Assembly (NCBI GenBank): GCA_026874595.1
Contig: CM049317.1
Coordinates: 41,072,401 to 41,136,400, forward strand
Reading direction: 5' to 3'
DNA: 64,000 nucleotides
Source of the DNA: Sipunculus nudus
Taxonomy: Eukaryota; Annelida; Sipuncula; Golfingiida; Sipunculidae
Shown here: positions 36,639 through 47,875 of the stretch, piece by piece
How positions within the stretch are numbered: the stretch's first letter is position 1
Layout: every line of letters begins with the position of its first letter
Program-made: the position numbers and the translations under genes
Notes under the pieces: model-generated
The model's database searches: none
Told to the model about the DNA's origin: nothing
What the model saw: the letters and a program-made list of their open reading frames with translations, nothing else

Positions 36639-39600
36639 ATGCCTCACCGCATCTCAAACCGTCAAGATATCGAGAGTGTCGTTGATAGTATGTTCGCCAA
36701 TGACATTCTCGATATGTTGATGACACGCGATGATACCGCATGGGAATTGATAGCCCCGGTTAACGTTCGGTATTACACGTTTCATTTAGGATATAATTTA
36801 GGTCATTTGAATACAGATCAATTACCCGCCGAACTTTTACAGTCCCGTTCAATATTCACAAATTCTAAAGTCAAACGGAAAACAGTTACTGATAACCTCT
36901 GTTTTTTCCGTGCACTGGCCGCTCGTCACATCCGAAAACATACAAAAGGTGCATTGGGGAATAAATCTTTTGAAATTGAAAAAGTCGCCAAAAAATTATT
37001 TGTGTGGTGGGAGAAAAGGGAAGACAGAAAATGGGAGGGTGTAAATATTTTAGGGTGTAGGGAAACTGTGTCTCATCCAGCACACTCGGCTATACCCGTG
37101 AATGTTTTGGTAGATGTATTTCCGGGGATTCAGTTGTCAGATTTTCCTTTGTTAGAAGAAATATTTCAAATTAATATTGATGATTACCGACGTGAAATTT
37201 TGGACCCCAATACCAATAAAACACGTCGTACAAAGCACACTTTGCAAGCCGTGCATGTATATAAAGGTCTCACTTCTTATCCTAATAGTTTAAAGTTAGA
37301 TTTATACTGTAAAGATGAACAATTGACAGAGGATTGTGTAATTCAGGAACATTTGTCTTGGATTTGTAAATTTGATGGTTACGTAGGTTCATATAAATGT
37401 CGCGTATGCGGCAGACATTTCAGCCAACCTGGTAATTTATCACGTCATGAGTCTCACTGTGACGGGGATCTATGTCCCAAGTATAAGTTTGTGGGAGGGT
37501 TCAATAAGTTATATGATACTATATGGGACAAACTTTTAACCTGTGGGGTGGGTGTGGAATCTGGCAAGAAAATGTACAAAGATTTTATTGTTTTTATGAC
37601 TTTGAATCTATATTGGAAACAGACCACGGCATGACCGACACGGACAAGACGCGATACACATCCGTACACCGCCCAGTTTCTTTCAGTGTGACCTCTACAC
37701 TGGACGATGAGGTAGTGCACGTTTGTGACACGGACCCAGAACGTTTAATTGCAAAGTTCATTCAGACCTTAATGAATATACGGAAGGGGTTAAAAAAACG
37801 CATTGAACGTAAATTTTATTATGATACAGCAGCCATGAAAACCAGAGCTGAAAATGCTACGGTTAAAGTTCAGGAATGTAATAAATTGAGGGAAGAACAA
37901 GGAGGTAGATTGAAGGGGGATATGAATTTGTATGCTAAGCGGGGGGAGCAGTGGAATAAACACGTATGGAAAACGTTTGGTTCTTTCAGGAATTATAAAT
38001 CTGAGATACCTGTTTTAGGTTATAATTCCTCAAAATATGATTTTAACCTTACCAGAGACTATTTGTTGCCTGGTTTACATAAATTATTGCAGGAAGAAGG
38101 TGAAATTGATCGGGATTTAGAAACTATCAAGCAGGGTAGTGCCTATACAAAAGTTACAGTTCCAGGTCTTTTCCGTTTCTTAGATATGTATAAATTCCAA
38201 TCAACGGGTACTAGTTTAGCTAAATTCATGAAGGCCCATGGGGTCAAAGAGGAAAAAGGTTTTTTTCCCTATGAGTGGTTTTCACATGTTGATAAATTAG
38301 ATGAGACCCAGCTGCCTCCGGCTGACGCTTTTTATTCTACCGTGAGGGAATCCAACACATTGGGTGGGGATGAAAAAGAAATTTATGTGAATTATCAACA
38401 TTGTTTGTCTGTGTGGCAAGAAAATAATATGTCCACTTTCAAAGATTATTTACGATATTATAATGATTTAGATGTTAGACCTTTTAAAGAAGCAGTGCAT
38501 CATTGGTTGGAGTTGACTCACAAACACGGGGTTGATGTGTTAAAAGAATGTGTCAGTTTACCCGGGTTGTCTCGCATACGAATGTTTCGTTCGGCTGCCG
38601 AGCATCCTGGTTTCTTGGGTTTTTCTTTAAATTCTGAAAATTGGGCCAACGTGGAACCTCTCATTGAACGTAATATTGTGGGTGGTCCTTCCATAATTTT
38701 TACAAGGTACAACAGTGCAGGGGAAACTTTACTCAGGGGGAAAGAGGGTGAGCTTTGTAAAGCGGTATTGGGTTTTGATGCCAACAGCCTCTACCCGTTT
38801 GCCATGAGCCGTGATCTGCCAAACGGTGCGCCAGTGTTTTGGGGTCCTCCTTCGTTTGTGGAGGAAGGCTTCACACTCGCAGACGAATCTGACGAGGACC
38901 ATGGTATACCTGTGGATGTGAGTGAAAGGGTGTTTGTGCCGAGAGACACTTTGTCGAAAATATCTCGGTTAGAAAGAGACGTTATGTTGTGGGAGAGTAA
39001 ATACAATTTTCTACCTCAAGGGCGAATGTTGAAACACCAGATAAACATGGGAAAACAAATGAATGTGTTACCTTTCAGAGTGGACGGGGTGGACGAGAGG
39101 GGACGTTGTATATACGAGGTGAACGGATGTTTTGTGCACGGACACGACTGTGAATTTAACAAGGACAGGGGTACCGACGAATCTAAACAGAAATTGAAAA
39201 GAACACGCGTGCGAAAGGAAATGATTGAAGATATGACTGGGTTGAAAGTTGTCATCTGGTGGGAATGCGAGTTTCGTAAAGGTAACAGGAATTACCAGTA
39301 TTTTAACAATTTACCGCAAACTTTTAAAAAGTGGCAAAGAACTTCAAAAGTAAAACGTGAACCTTTGACTATTCAAACACTGTTAAATCGTGTGAAAGAG
39401 GGAAAGTTTTTCGGAGCTCTTGAAATCAAAGCTCGCGTCCCCGAACATTTGGAGCACTACTTCGGTGAGATGTGTCCCTTTTTTGTGACGGTAGACATAG
39501 AAGCGAAACATGTGGGAGAACACGTTCCGTTACATGGAAAAGAACAATTATCACACCAGCACTAAAACTCGTTCGTTGGTTGGCGGTATGAAAGTGGACA

Positions 39601-40953
39601 AAGTCTTGCTATCTTCTGATTATCTGAGGTGGTTGATGGGAAAGGGTGTGATGGTGGAGTGTGTGTATCAGGCCTTAGAATGGGTGGGTGACAAAATACT
39701 TAAAACATTTGTAGACAGTGTAGCGTCGGCTAGACGAGAGGCGGCCGCCGACCCGGACAAGCAGTGTGAAGCCAACACTCAAAAGCTGATCATAAACGCA
39801 GCGTACGGGGCCACCCTTATGAACAAGCGCAAACACCGCAATATCAATTATGTCCAGGGGGATGCCAGTGTGAATGAGATGCACAACGATGCACGTTTCC
39901 GCCAATCGTGTGTCGTGGCAGATGAGAAAAGACCCGTTGACGGGACAGGTCGAGCGTGAAAGGATGTATGAAGTCGAAATGGCTCCCCGTTCTTTATTTT
40001 TTGATGTACCTAAACAGTTGGGATTTTTCATTTTGCAAACAGCCAAATTGCGTATGCTTCAATTTTATTATGATTGTGTTGAAAAATATTTGGGTCGGGA
40101 CAAGTTTGTACTGGGGGAAATGGACACTGATTCATTGTATTTTTCTGTGGGTTTTGATTTACATCCCGATTTTGATAAGTGTCAACCCAACACGTGGCAG
40201 GACATATTTAGCAGTTGGCACCCTCTTTTGTCACAGGTTAAACCTGAATTACAATGTGAATTTAAATCTCATTTATTTCAGCATTGTTTTGATGATTGGG
40301 AACCTGATTTCAATGTTGTATTTTTCTTACGTCAGTGTTGTCAGAAGCATTACGAATATGATCAGAAAACACCAGGCCTGTTTAAATTGGAATGTGTTGG
40401 AGACCGCTTAATTGCACTGTGTTCTAAGTCTTATTGTTTGCATGTGTCGGGTGGGCTACAGAAAAGTGCACTGAAAGGGGTGAATAAACATTTAGTAAAA
40501 TCTGCATGGGACACCATGAAAGAAACATTACAAACTGGAGTGGGTAAAAATGTCAATAACAAAGGTATTAAAATGGTAAACGGTAGAATGGTGACATATG
40601 AACAAGAGAAAAAAGGGTTTTCTTATCTGTATAAAAAGCGGGTCGTGTGTGAAGACGGCATTCACACCGAACCTTTAAATATAACTTTGAAACCAGCTCT
40701 CAAGAATTATACTTTGATACAACCTAGAGGTCAAGTGGTAAAACAAAAAGTAAAAACAATCACAGTACAAAGTAAAGATAAACTCAGAAAGAGGTTTGAA
40801 ATTTCTCATTTTGGTGGGTTTACACAAGAAGAATCAGATGATGTTAGGAGGGAAATGGGATTATTAGGGGATGATGAAATGCATAAAGGGGATAGGGATG
40901 GGTATGAAGACGATGATGATGATTATCATAACGAAGGTCGATATATATTGTAA
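36639..40953 (+). pseudogene. polB: Polinton DNA polymerase B, frame-disrupted
   Basis: This is the family-B polymerase of the protein-primed Polinton type that replicates the element. N-terminus: DNLCFFRALAA segment and a C2H2 finger (CRVCGRHFSQPGNLSRHESHC). Exonuclease motifs: YDFESIL near 37590, YNSSKYDF near 38022, YNDLD near 38460. Polymerase motif A FDANSLYP near 38775, B (LIINAAYGAT) near 39790, C EMDTDSLYF near 40117. Between A and B, CFVHGHDCEF and VVIWWECEF look like the endonuclease-like insertion of Polinton polymerases. Open segments 36639-37634, 37523-39565, 39510-39959 and 39874-40953 lie in different frames, with changes near 37580, 39530 and 39940. All catalytic motifs survive, so the breaks are recent or assembly errors. 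An acidic tail ends the protein. Confidence 0.9.
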
Positions 40954-40959
40954 CTATAT

Positions 40960-41066
40960 GAGTGTAACAGTCAAATAGACAGGATGTTTTTGTTTTATTT
41001 TGTACATCAAACTGTGCATATTTTCCATATTGTACTGTTAGGCAGTAAAGTTCAACTGTAAACAAG

Positions 41067-41112
<46 letters not shown>

Positions 41113-41255
41113 AAAAAAAAAAGTGTTACAGTCAAATGAATGGTACATGTTTTTTTATTTTGTACACTTAAACTGTGCATATTTTCCATACTGTACTGTT
41201 AAGCAGACCTTATTAAACGTAATCGTCTAGTTCAACTGTAAACAAGAGTTCGTGT
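40960..41255. repeat. Tandem duplication around a (TA)n run between PolB and ATPase
   Basis: About 110 bp containing TGTGCATATTTTCCATA, TGTACTGTTA and GTTCAACTGTAAACAAGAGTT occurs at 40963-41070 and again at 41124-41250. A (TA)n microsatellite (about 41070-41108) and an A run lie between. The second copy leads straight into the ATPase start, so the unit may be its promoter. Confidence 0.75.
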
Positions 41256-41267
41256 TTTTTCCTCAAC

Positions 41268-42053
41268 ATGGTTGAACCAATAGAAAATATGGTGAATGTG
41301 ATGAAGCGTGATGAGGAAGAATATGAAACAGAGGAGATTAAACGAATGGTTGAAAGGATAATGAATGATGCTGGGCTGAGGAAAGAGTTGTTGGAATGTG
41401 TGAAATCCGTTCAAACCTATGGGTCTGAAAACGATTATAGGTTTAACCACCCCTGCAACCACATGATCGTAGGTCCGTCTGGTGCTGGTAAGACCACTTT
41501 AGTGAAAAATGTTTTGGATATTGGTTGGTTTAAAGAGCCTATGGAGCAAGTCATCCTTTTGTATAATAATGAACAACCCATATATAATCAGATGAAAATT
41601 GATGAGAAATTGAAAGGTCTGACTTTACATAACGAAGAGTTGTTGAAAAAACTTCTTTACCGTACAGAATTCAGTGACGGTGTTAACCCTAAAAGGACTT
41701 TGATCATAGTCGATGATTTAATGAACGAAGTGAATTCTTCCCCTTTTATGTCTGATTTGTTTCTACGTACGGGACATCATTCTAATTGTACTGTTTTTAT
41801 GTTGACACAAAATTTATACGGACATGGGAAACAAGGAAGGAGCATACGTTTGAATGCTCATTATTATCATTTAATCAAAAATCCTGTAGACACGCGTCAG
41901 TATAAGATGTTCGGAGCCCAAATGAATATGAAAGATAAGTTTGATAAAGCTATATCTGAGTTTGGCCCCAATGAATTTTTCACTGTCAATACCACTCAAA
42001 ATTCTAATGGTCATATCACGTTCGGTATACCCCCCACAAAGGTACTAAAGTAG
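41268..42053 (+). CDS. FtsK/HerA-type DNA-packaging ATPase
   Basis: 261 residues, intact, beginning at an ATG. Walker A GPSGAGKT at residues 69-76 and Walker B TLIIVDD at 144-150, followed by a conserved TGHHSNCTVFMLTQN segment. These identify the A32-like genome-packaging ATPase found in Polintons and large DNA viruses, which pumps DNA into capsids. The length is typical of the family. It is one of the few core genes with no break. Confidence 0.93.
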   Translation: MVEPIENMVNVMKRDEEEYETEEIKRMVERIMNDAGLRKELLECVKSVQTYGSENDYRFNHPCNHMIVGPSGAGKTTLVKNVLDIGWFKEPMEQVILLYNNEQPIYNQMKIDEKLKGLTLHNEELLKKLLYRTEFSDGVNPKRTLIIVDDLMNEVNSSPFMSDLFLRTGHHSNCTVFMLTQNLYGHGKQGRSIRLNAHYYHLIKNPVDTRQYKMFGAQMNMKDKFDKAISEFGPNEFFTVNTTQNSNGHITFGIPPTKVLK

Positions 42054-42117
42054 TACTAAATGCTGTGGCTTACATCGAGTAAACATCTGAGATTGAGTAA
42101 AAACCTTTTTAGCAACC

Positions 42118-42384
42118 ATGTCCTTCGTAGAAACGTACGTGAAAGAATACATGCCTTACAGTTCGTACGCCTCTCGTATATTACAAGGGGTGGACGAAAA
42201 GGGTAATGTGAACAAAAGAAAGATACGTAAAGTAGCGGCTGGGGCTGGTACGGATTTTCTCGATTTTTTAACCCGTGAAGCCGAAAAAATATTGTATGAA
42301 GAATATCCCATGACCCCTAAAGAGAAACGAAAATTCACCCGTGTAAAAAAAACATTTAGTAAATATGGGATCGAGAGGAGCTAG
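42118..42384 (+). CDS. Small basic protein of unknown function
   Basis: 88 residues, ATG start 64 bp after the ATPase. Mixed charge and predicted helical, with a Lys/Arg-rich C-terminus (KEKRKFTRVKKTFSKYG). It overlaps the next gene by 20 bp. I do not recognise a family. Confidence 0.55.
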   Translation: MSFVETYVKEYMPYSSYASRILQGVDEKGNVNKRKIRKVAAGAGTDFLDFLTREAEKILYEEYPMTPKEKRKFTRVKKTFSKYGIERS

Positions 42385-42745
42385 TAAAGCCAAACGCCGT
42401 GTAACGGCGAAGAAATACATAGCCGAAATGGGACCAAAAATATTAAAGTTTGTGGACAGTAAAGTACCCTTAGTGGACGTTCCTTTTTTTACCCCTCAAA
42501 CCAACGCCGCTTCTAAGAAATCTAGGGAGAAAACCCTTGAGAAAAAAGAGCCCGTAACACCTGAGAGTGAGGAAGAGATCACGGACGAAGAGCAAGATGA
42601 CGCAGACGACTATCCCAGCTACAGTGATGAAGAAGCTGGAGGAGGTGTTGACTCGCCTGTCGGAGCAAGCTCCGATTCCGGACCCGATGACGCAGCAGTA
42701 CAATCAGAACAAACAGAAAATGACGAAATTGATAGAGAAAACTAA
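42365..42745 (+). CDS. Basic-to-acidic small protein, unknown
   Basis: 126 residues. The basic N-terminus (KAKRRVTAKKYIAEMG) is followed by an acidic, Ser/Asp/Glu-rich disordered tail. It overlaps the next gene extensively. Either these are genuine overlapping genes or the two are one gene split by an indel in 42600-42740. No known domain. Confidence 0.5.
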   Translation: MGSRGASKAKRRVTAKKYIAEMGPKILKFVDSKVPLVDVPFFTPQTNAASKKSREKTLEKKEPVTPESEEEITDEEQDDADDYPSYSDEEAGGGVDSPVGASSDSGPDDAAVQSEQTENDEIDREN

Positions 42746-43244
42746 AAACCCGAAAGCCATTACCAGTCGTATTCAACTCATGCAACTTATGCAAGACAAC
42801 GCTAAACTATACAGACAGCATCACGGTAGTATGAACCCGTACGCAGCTTCTGGAGTCAGCACTAGCCCTTCACCAGCACTGACTCGCAGTGGTTTGCGCA
42901 TACCGAACACTACTGGGGCTAGTCCTTATTTGCCTACACCGCGCAGAAGAATTTCCCCCAGGTCTCCTGAAGATACGGATGTTTATGCCCCACCCATTAT
43001 GTACACGGAAGATCAAGACGAGTTTCAGACACCCCGCAGTAGTAGGGATAGCAGGAGAAGGAGAAGGAGAAGAAGGCAACGAGAAACTTCTGGCATAGGC
43101 CGTTCTCTGTCGAACGGTGATTTGACGGACAGTTTCGTGGACTTGATAAACAGGCGTGACAGGAGATCGCTACAAAATGTGATCAACGGGTTACACGATA
43201 GGTTAGGTGAAGTGTTGGCCTCTAGTGCCGGTACACCCCTATGA
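42597..43244 (+). CDS. Arg/Ser-rich disordered protein, unknown
   Basis: The frame is open from 42567; the start at 42597 (MTQTTIPATVMKKLEEV) is preferred. An N-terminal coiled-coil-like segment is followed by a Pro/Ser-rich middle and an Arg block (SRDSRRRRRRRRQRET), then a short helical C-terminus. Disorder and charge suggest DNA or nucleoprotein binding. The ATG of integrase follows within 6 bp. Confidence 0.5.
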   Translation: MTQTTIPATVMKKLEEVLTRLSEQAPIPDPMTQQYNQNKQKMTKLIEKTKNPKAITSRIQLMQLMQDNAKLYRQHHGSMNPYAASGVSTSPSPALTRSGLRIPNTTGASPYLPTPRRRISPRSPEDTDVYAPPIMYTEDQDEFQTPRSSRDSRRRRRRRRQRETSGIGRSLSNGDLTDSFVDLINRRDRRSLQNVINGLHDRLGEVLASSAGTPL

Positions 43245-43247
43245 ACC

Positions 43248-44358
43248 ATGAAAAGGCGTTTAGAGAAGAAAAGGGTCATTCCTGCCCAACCCCAATCTAA
43301 GAAAAGGAAAAAATCTCCGGAAGAACCGAAAAGGTATGATATTCTGTACGATGTGGCTAAACATCCTGATACGGCTTTCACCGACAACAAGAAAAGAATC
43401 CTAGAGAAATTACAGGCCACATACTCCGGGAAAAGTAAAAAAGAGAGGTTGAAACATGCGGAAAATTATCTCATTCAACAAAAATCTTTCATGTTACACG
43501 CGCCAGCCCCTGCGGGTAAAGGTAAATTTGAGCGCATGCGCACAGTGGTGGGTGGCGTCGACGAGCAATGGCAATCAGATCTGATAGATATGAGACAGCA
43601 CACTAGAAACAACAAAGGTTTACACATTCATTTTAAATTGTATAGACGTGTTCTCTAGGATGATTTTTACACGCCCTTTAAAAACAAAGGGGAGTCAAGA
43701 GGTAGTGGGAGCGTTGCGAGACATATTTATGCAGTCAGCAAGACACCCGAAATTTAAATTGCAAACCGATCACGGCAAAGAATATTTTAACCGTTATATG
43801 AAAGCTTTGGAGAAAGAATATAAATTTCAACATTTCGCTTCAGGCGAACCTGAAATTAAAGCTTCCCTAGTGGAACGTTCAAATCGTGAAATACGTGAAA
43901 GGTTGGAAAGACTGTGGACAATGCAGGGTAAAGAAACATGGGTAAACCTGTTACCCGATTTGACCAGTGCTATTAATAACACGTACCACAACAGCATTAA
44001 AACTACACCTAACCTCGCTTCCGAAGCCACCCCTGAGGAAGAGAATGAACTTTTTCATTTGCTCTACCCTACCCATACTCGTCCTCAGACGCGCCGTAAC
44101 ACCAAAGACCTCAGTAAATGTAAGATCGGGGACCACGTCTGCGTGGCCAGATGGCGGGGGACATTTGAAAAAGGCACACGCAAAAAGTTAAAGGAAGAAA
44201 TATTCCAGATTTATGCGCGTAAAATACGTACACCCAGGGTTGTGTTTTTGTTGCTGGATGAAAACGGGGACGAATTGGAAGGCCAATGGACAAGTGATTT
44301 ACTTCAGAAGGCTCCTGATCCCGGTTGGAGTTGGATGGGCGAAGAACAGGAAGAATAG
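43248..44358 (+). pseudogene. int: Polinton retroviral-type integrase, one frame change
   Basis: DDE integrase that inserts the element into chromosomes. The N-terminal segment is basic (KRRLEKKRVIPAQ). The core begins VDEQWQSDLIDM (first Asp), then after the break VFSRMIFTRPLKTKG, QTDHGKEYFN (second Asp) and EIKASLVERSNREIRERL (Glu). An SH3-like C-terminus (KIGDHVCVARWRGTFEKG) follows. Open segments 43248-43658 and 43648-44358 are in different frames; the change lies between about 43618 and 43640. All catalytic residues remain in the DNA. Confidence 0.92.
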
Positions 44359-44360
44359 AT

Positions 44361-45144
44361 ATGGAGAAATTTGACAATTGGACCGAACAAAACCCTTTCT
44401 ACAGGTTATGTTATTCCGGTAAAAAGTGTCAATTACATGAGGTGAATTGGTCTGGGGAATGGGTGTGGGTGTGTCATAAACACTGTCAAGTTCATGTGTG
44501 TGAACCTGTCCAGTGCGTACCCTCATGCCCTGTGAGGGAAAACCCTGAAGGTGAGATGGTGTGTAAAATCAGTGGAAGGGTCGTGGGTGTAGATTACAAA
44601 AAAACCTTACATGCTACAGGAAGAGCCGGTCACATGTATCAATGTGGAAGACCGGGTTGTTCCCACAGATGTTGTGTTGTATAATTTGTTTATACAAAAG
44701 TGGAATGTCACCCGATTTTATGAGGTGGATAGGATTTTGTTCCGCGATATAGTTCCATTGGAATTTACCAATGAACGCTTCATGTTATATTATATGTGTT
44801 GTAAGTTGTAGGAAACCCATAAAAGGGAACAAGAAGAAGATGGGAAAGACAAATTCACAATATTTAAAAAAGAGAGAAAACAAAATATATACACAGCCTT
44901 CTGTCGTGCTGTGTATGATTTGCTGAACCCTTGTGAACCTTACGCAAACAAAGGGTACCGCAAACTCTTCAATTTACAAAACAATTTTTTAAAAATGATG
45001 AAATGTATATGCGGTCTTTCTCAAGGTCACAGTCCGTATAAGAGAGAACTGTTACGACAGAAAAAATTGAAAGAAGTCACAGAATTAGAATATTATATAG
45101 CTTTGTGTGAGGATTTGTCACCCTATGTTGTAAGTGCTGAATAA
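44361..45144 (+). pseudogene. Cys/His-rich protein, possibly late-transcription-factor-like, broken
   Basis: It starts at the ATG 2 bp after the integrase stop. The N-terminal half is strongly zinc-binding in look: CHKHCQVHVCEPVQC, then CPVRENPEGEMVCKISGR. Spaced Cys/His ending in a C-x-SGR motif recalls late transcription factor 2-type proteins of large DNA viruses, but this is only a resemblance. The frame changes near 44650, then an in-frame TAG (44809-44811) interrupts a helical C-terminal half that ends at 45144. AATAAA overlaps the end (45140-45145). Confidence 0.45.
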
Positions 45145-45219
45145 AATATGTGCGAAACATGTACATTCTTTTGTGATGTGTTAGAGTGAGAGTGCGTGCT
45201 GTGAAACCGAGAAAAAATA

Positions 45220-47868
45220 ATGACAGAAGTTAACTTGTTGTGTGCCAGTGACGTCTCCACTGATCTATACCCCGCCAATGCTAGCAATGATTTCACTGTA
45301 CAGCTGCCAGAACCTTTAAGGTTACCTCAGCAAGGACAGCATGAGATCGCTTTGGTGGATATGGTCGTGCCTGCGAGTGTTTTCGTGGAAAGCCGAGACC
45401 CTTACGCTGACGTAAGGTGTGCTTTCCGACTGAAAACCATGCACGGTACCACCAAACCGTACAGCTTTACCGTTACACGTAAGAAACCTGAGAACACGTT
45501 GGACCCTGACAGTTTCCAAGAGGGTTTTACAACGGCATTGGAAGCAGCTCAAGATTCTCAACCTGAAAACCGAGCCACAGAAATCAGGACCTGGCGGTAC
45601 TCTTTCACCCCCTTCCCTTTTACTATAACCCAGGTGCTAAATTCCTACCTACCCGCAGATTACAGTGAAACAACCTCTGGTGAAAGTCCATGGGGCCTGT
45701 ATACGGATGACAATTTTAGGATGGTAGTAGGTGCTTTATCCAGTGCTAGTTTCTCTGTACCCGTAGGACATCCAGATGGTTTTCCAAACCTGCTGACTTT
45801 TACCGTGCCTGAAGATGAAACGGAGTACATGGAAATACGATTAACAGATGCTACCGTATGGAAAAGGTTTGAATTTAAACCCGGCAACACGAGCTGGAAG
45901 GCCAGTACTTTTCATCCTCTGTTACGGACTTTCTGTGAAGAATACAATCAGGAACACCAGAACCATCACACGCACTTTGACACCGGCTTATTTCCCATGA
46001 CATATATGTGGCAGTCCAACAATGATGGAAACGTTTTCCTCGGGTTCAGATTACATTTGCACGACAACACCTTTCAGTTTCAAAGAGATCTCAGGCAAGC
46101 TTTTCATATGAGGTGTACACGGGGTGCTGTACAGAAAATGCAATTCTCTAACCCCGCATGGGAGCCTGAGGCGACCCTATGGACATTACCTAACGTTACA
46201 CCTATCCCAGATGATAACCTTGTGCCCGCTGGTGAAGACGATAACCGGGTCCAGGAAGTTGGGGAAACACCTGCACGAGGAACTGAATACAACCCTCCTT
46301 TGGCAGACCCTACCACCAAAGATAAATGTTTGGGGTGGGGGTCGCATTACCATTGGACTTTCATGTCCAGTCAAACGGAGATGCCATGTTTCTTCGGATT
46401 CGGGGACAAAAGTAAAGCCTCCACGCAACGTGACGCCCCTTTCCATGAGCAAGCGCTGGTGAACATCAGCCGTTCCACCGAGCTCACCCTGACACAAGAA
46501 GTGATACTCCCCATACAATACCAGCTGCGTATATGTTTTGTACAAGGTTACAGTCCCGTGCAAAGTTTTTCTGCTGAACCCACTGAGGATGTGAATTTTT
46601 TTAACAATTTAGAGCAAGCCATGGAAAGGGCTGTGGAACAGTTACCTGCCTCTTCCACGTGTGAGTATAACGTGAAAGTACACGTACACCGCACGTCGGC
46701 TGGAGAAGGGGAGGGTATACGGTTCGATACTTCCTGGCGTTGTGCTCAGCGTTTTGAAAATGATACCACACGATCCGAAGTGAGACAGTGGGTAGAAAGG
46801 TTCCATAACATGGGTATCCAGGTCAACACAGAATTAAAAAACAAATTGGACGTGCAGGAAGGGGCACTTTTTTCATGGGTGGACGTGGGGGAAGGGTGGC
46901 ACGTATTACAGTACCCTGCTTCCAACATGGAAATCTATACCTGTTATGCTTCAGACCCTGTGCGTATTCGAATACCTTTCAAAGAAACACCTGACAGTGG
47001 GTTCAAATGGTTGTTAGTCCAATATATGAGTTGGGCGTTTAGTGCAGGTCTTTGGGAGCAAACACCCAAACATTCTTTCCTTACATTGGGTAGAGGTTTA
47101 CCTGGCGGTATGTGGTGTAAAATCGGTAGAATACGGTTTCGTCTGAGCATGACACCTGGCGGGCACAATATCTCCGAGTACGATTACGCCACTCATATAT
47201 CCCCCGTGCCAGGGTTTAATACCTCCCCTGACAACACCGACGCTCCTCACCACGCTTCCTATATGGTGATAAATGCGGAAGAAAACATGATAAACCTTTT
47301 GGGTCTGGTGACACCTTTTCGACTGTTACAGTTGTACGAAGATCGAGGTGCTGTAGAATGGCGCCTCAAGATACACGCACCCAGTGTCCTGCGCATCAGA
47401 GAGGGTGACGGTGTGTGGACTTCTCAGAAAGTGTGGGACGACATGTTTTTGCGGCACCAGGTGAACGCTACCACCCAGTCGGGACAGTTGGTGGAACAAA
47501 GTTTAGACTCTGCACGTGTGATGAACCTGAACCAGTTCGGGAACAAGATTCATGGACCTAATAAGCAAGGCTATTATTTTGTGGATATTTTGCGCCCGGA
47601 TTTCCATGTGCCAGAAGGTTACGACGTTCAAGATTCCTCTGAAATCGTACACAGCCAAGTGTTTGACGTACGCTACATCGAAAGCAGAAATTTCGATCAC
47701 AGGTGGATGAGGGTAAAATTGCACAGAGGTTTAGCTGGCGAAGAAAGCGAAGACACCTTGCGGTTGTTTGCTTCCCCCTCTGTGCTCCGAGCGGTAGGCG
47801 CGGATTCCAGGGACAACGTGGTAAACATGAATTTTTTTAAACTTAGAATACAAACCCCTGCGCCCTGA
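45220..47868 (+). CDS. Large (882 aa) probable virion protein
   Basis: The largest intact gene of the element. The N-terminus (DFTVQLPEPLRL then HEIALVDMVVP) follows the pattern of Polinton structural proteins that begin with a Tyr-Pro-Asn-x-F-x-V-x-L-P type strand and a W/E-x-x-L motif. The same pattern appears in the next two genes. The rest is beta-rich with many Trp, Tyr and Phe and no membrane segment. It sits upstream of the capsid cluster, so a minor capsid, vertex or fibre-like role is inferred. It may contain several tandem jelly-roll-like domains. Confidence 0.6.
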   Translation: MTEVNLLCASDVSTDLYPANASNDFTVQLPEPLRLPQQGQHEIALVDMVVPASVFVESRDPYADVRCAFRLKTMHGTTKPYSFTVTRKKPENTLDPDSFQEGFTTALEAAQDSQPENRATEIRTWRYSFTPFPFTITQVLNSYLPADYSETTSGESPWGLYTDDNFRMVVGALSSASFSVPVGHPDGFPNLLTFTVPEDETEYMEIRLTDATVWKRFEFKPGNTSWKASTFHPLLRTFCEEYNQEHQNHHTHFDTGLFPMTYMWQSNNDGNVFLGFRLHLHDNTFQFQRDLRQAFHMRCTRGAVQKMQFSNPAWEPEATLWTLPNVTPIPDDNLVPAGEDDNRVQEVGETPARGTEYNPPLADPTTKDKCLGWGSHYHWTFMSSQTEMPCFFGFGDKSKASTQRDAPFHEQALVNISRSTELTLTQEVILPIQYQLRICFVQGYSPVQSFSAEPTEDVNFFNNLEQAMERAVEQLPASSTCEYNVKVHVHRTSAGEGEGIRFDTSWRCAQRFENDTTRSEVRQWVERFHNMGIQVNTELKNKLDVQEGALFSWVDVGEGWHVLQYPASNMEIYTCYASDPVRIRIPFKETPDSGFKWLLVQYMSWAFSAGLWEQTPKHSFLTLGRGLPGGMWCKIGRIRFRLSMTPGGHNISEYDYATHISPVPGFNTSPDNTDAPHHASYMVINAEENMINLLGLVTPFRLLQLYEDRGAVEWRLKIHAPSVLRIREGDGVWTSQKVWDDMFLRHQVNATTQSGQLVEQSLDSARVMNLNQFGNKIHGPNKQGYYFVDILRPDFHVPEGYDVQDSSEIVHSQVFDVRYIESRNFDHRWMRVKLHRGLAGEESEDTLRLFASPSVLRAVGADSRDNVVNMNFFKLRIQTPAP

Positions 47869-47875
47869 ACGCGAT

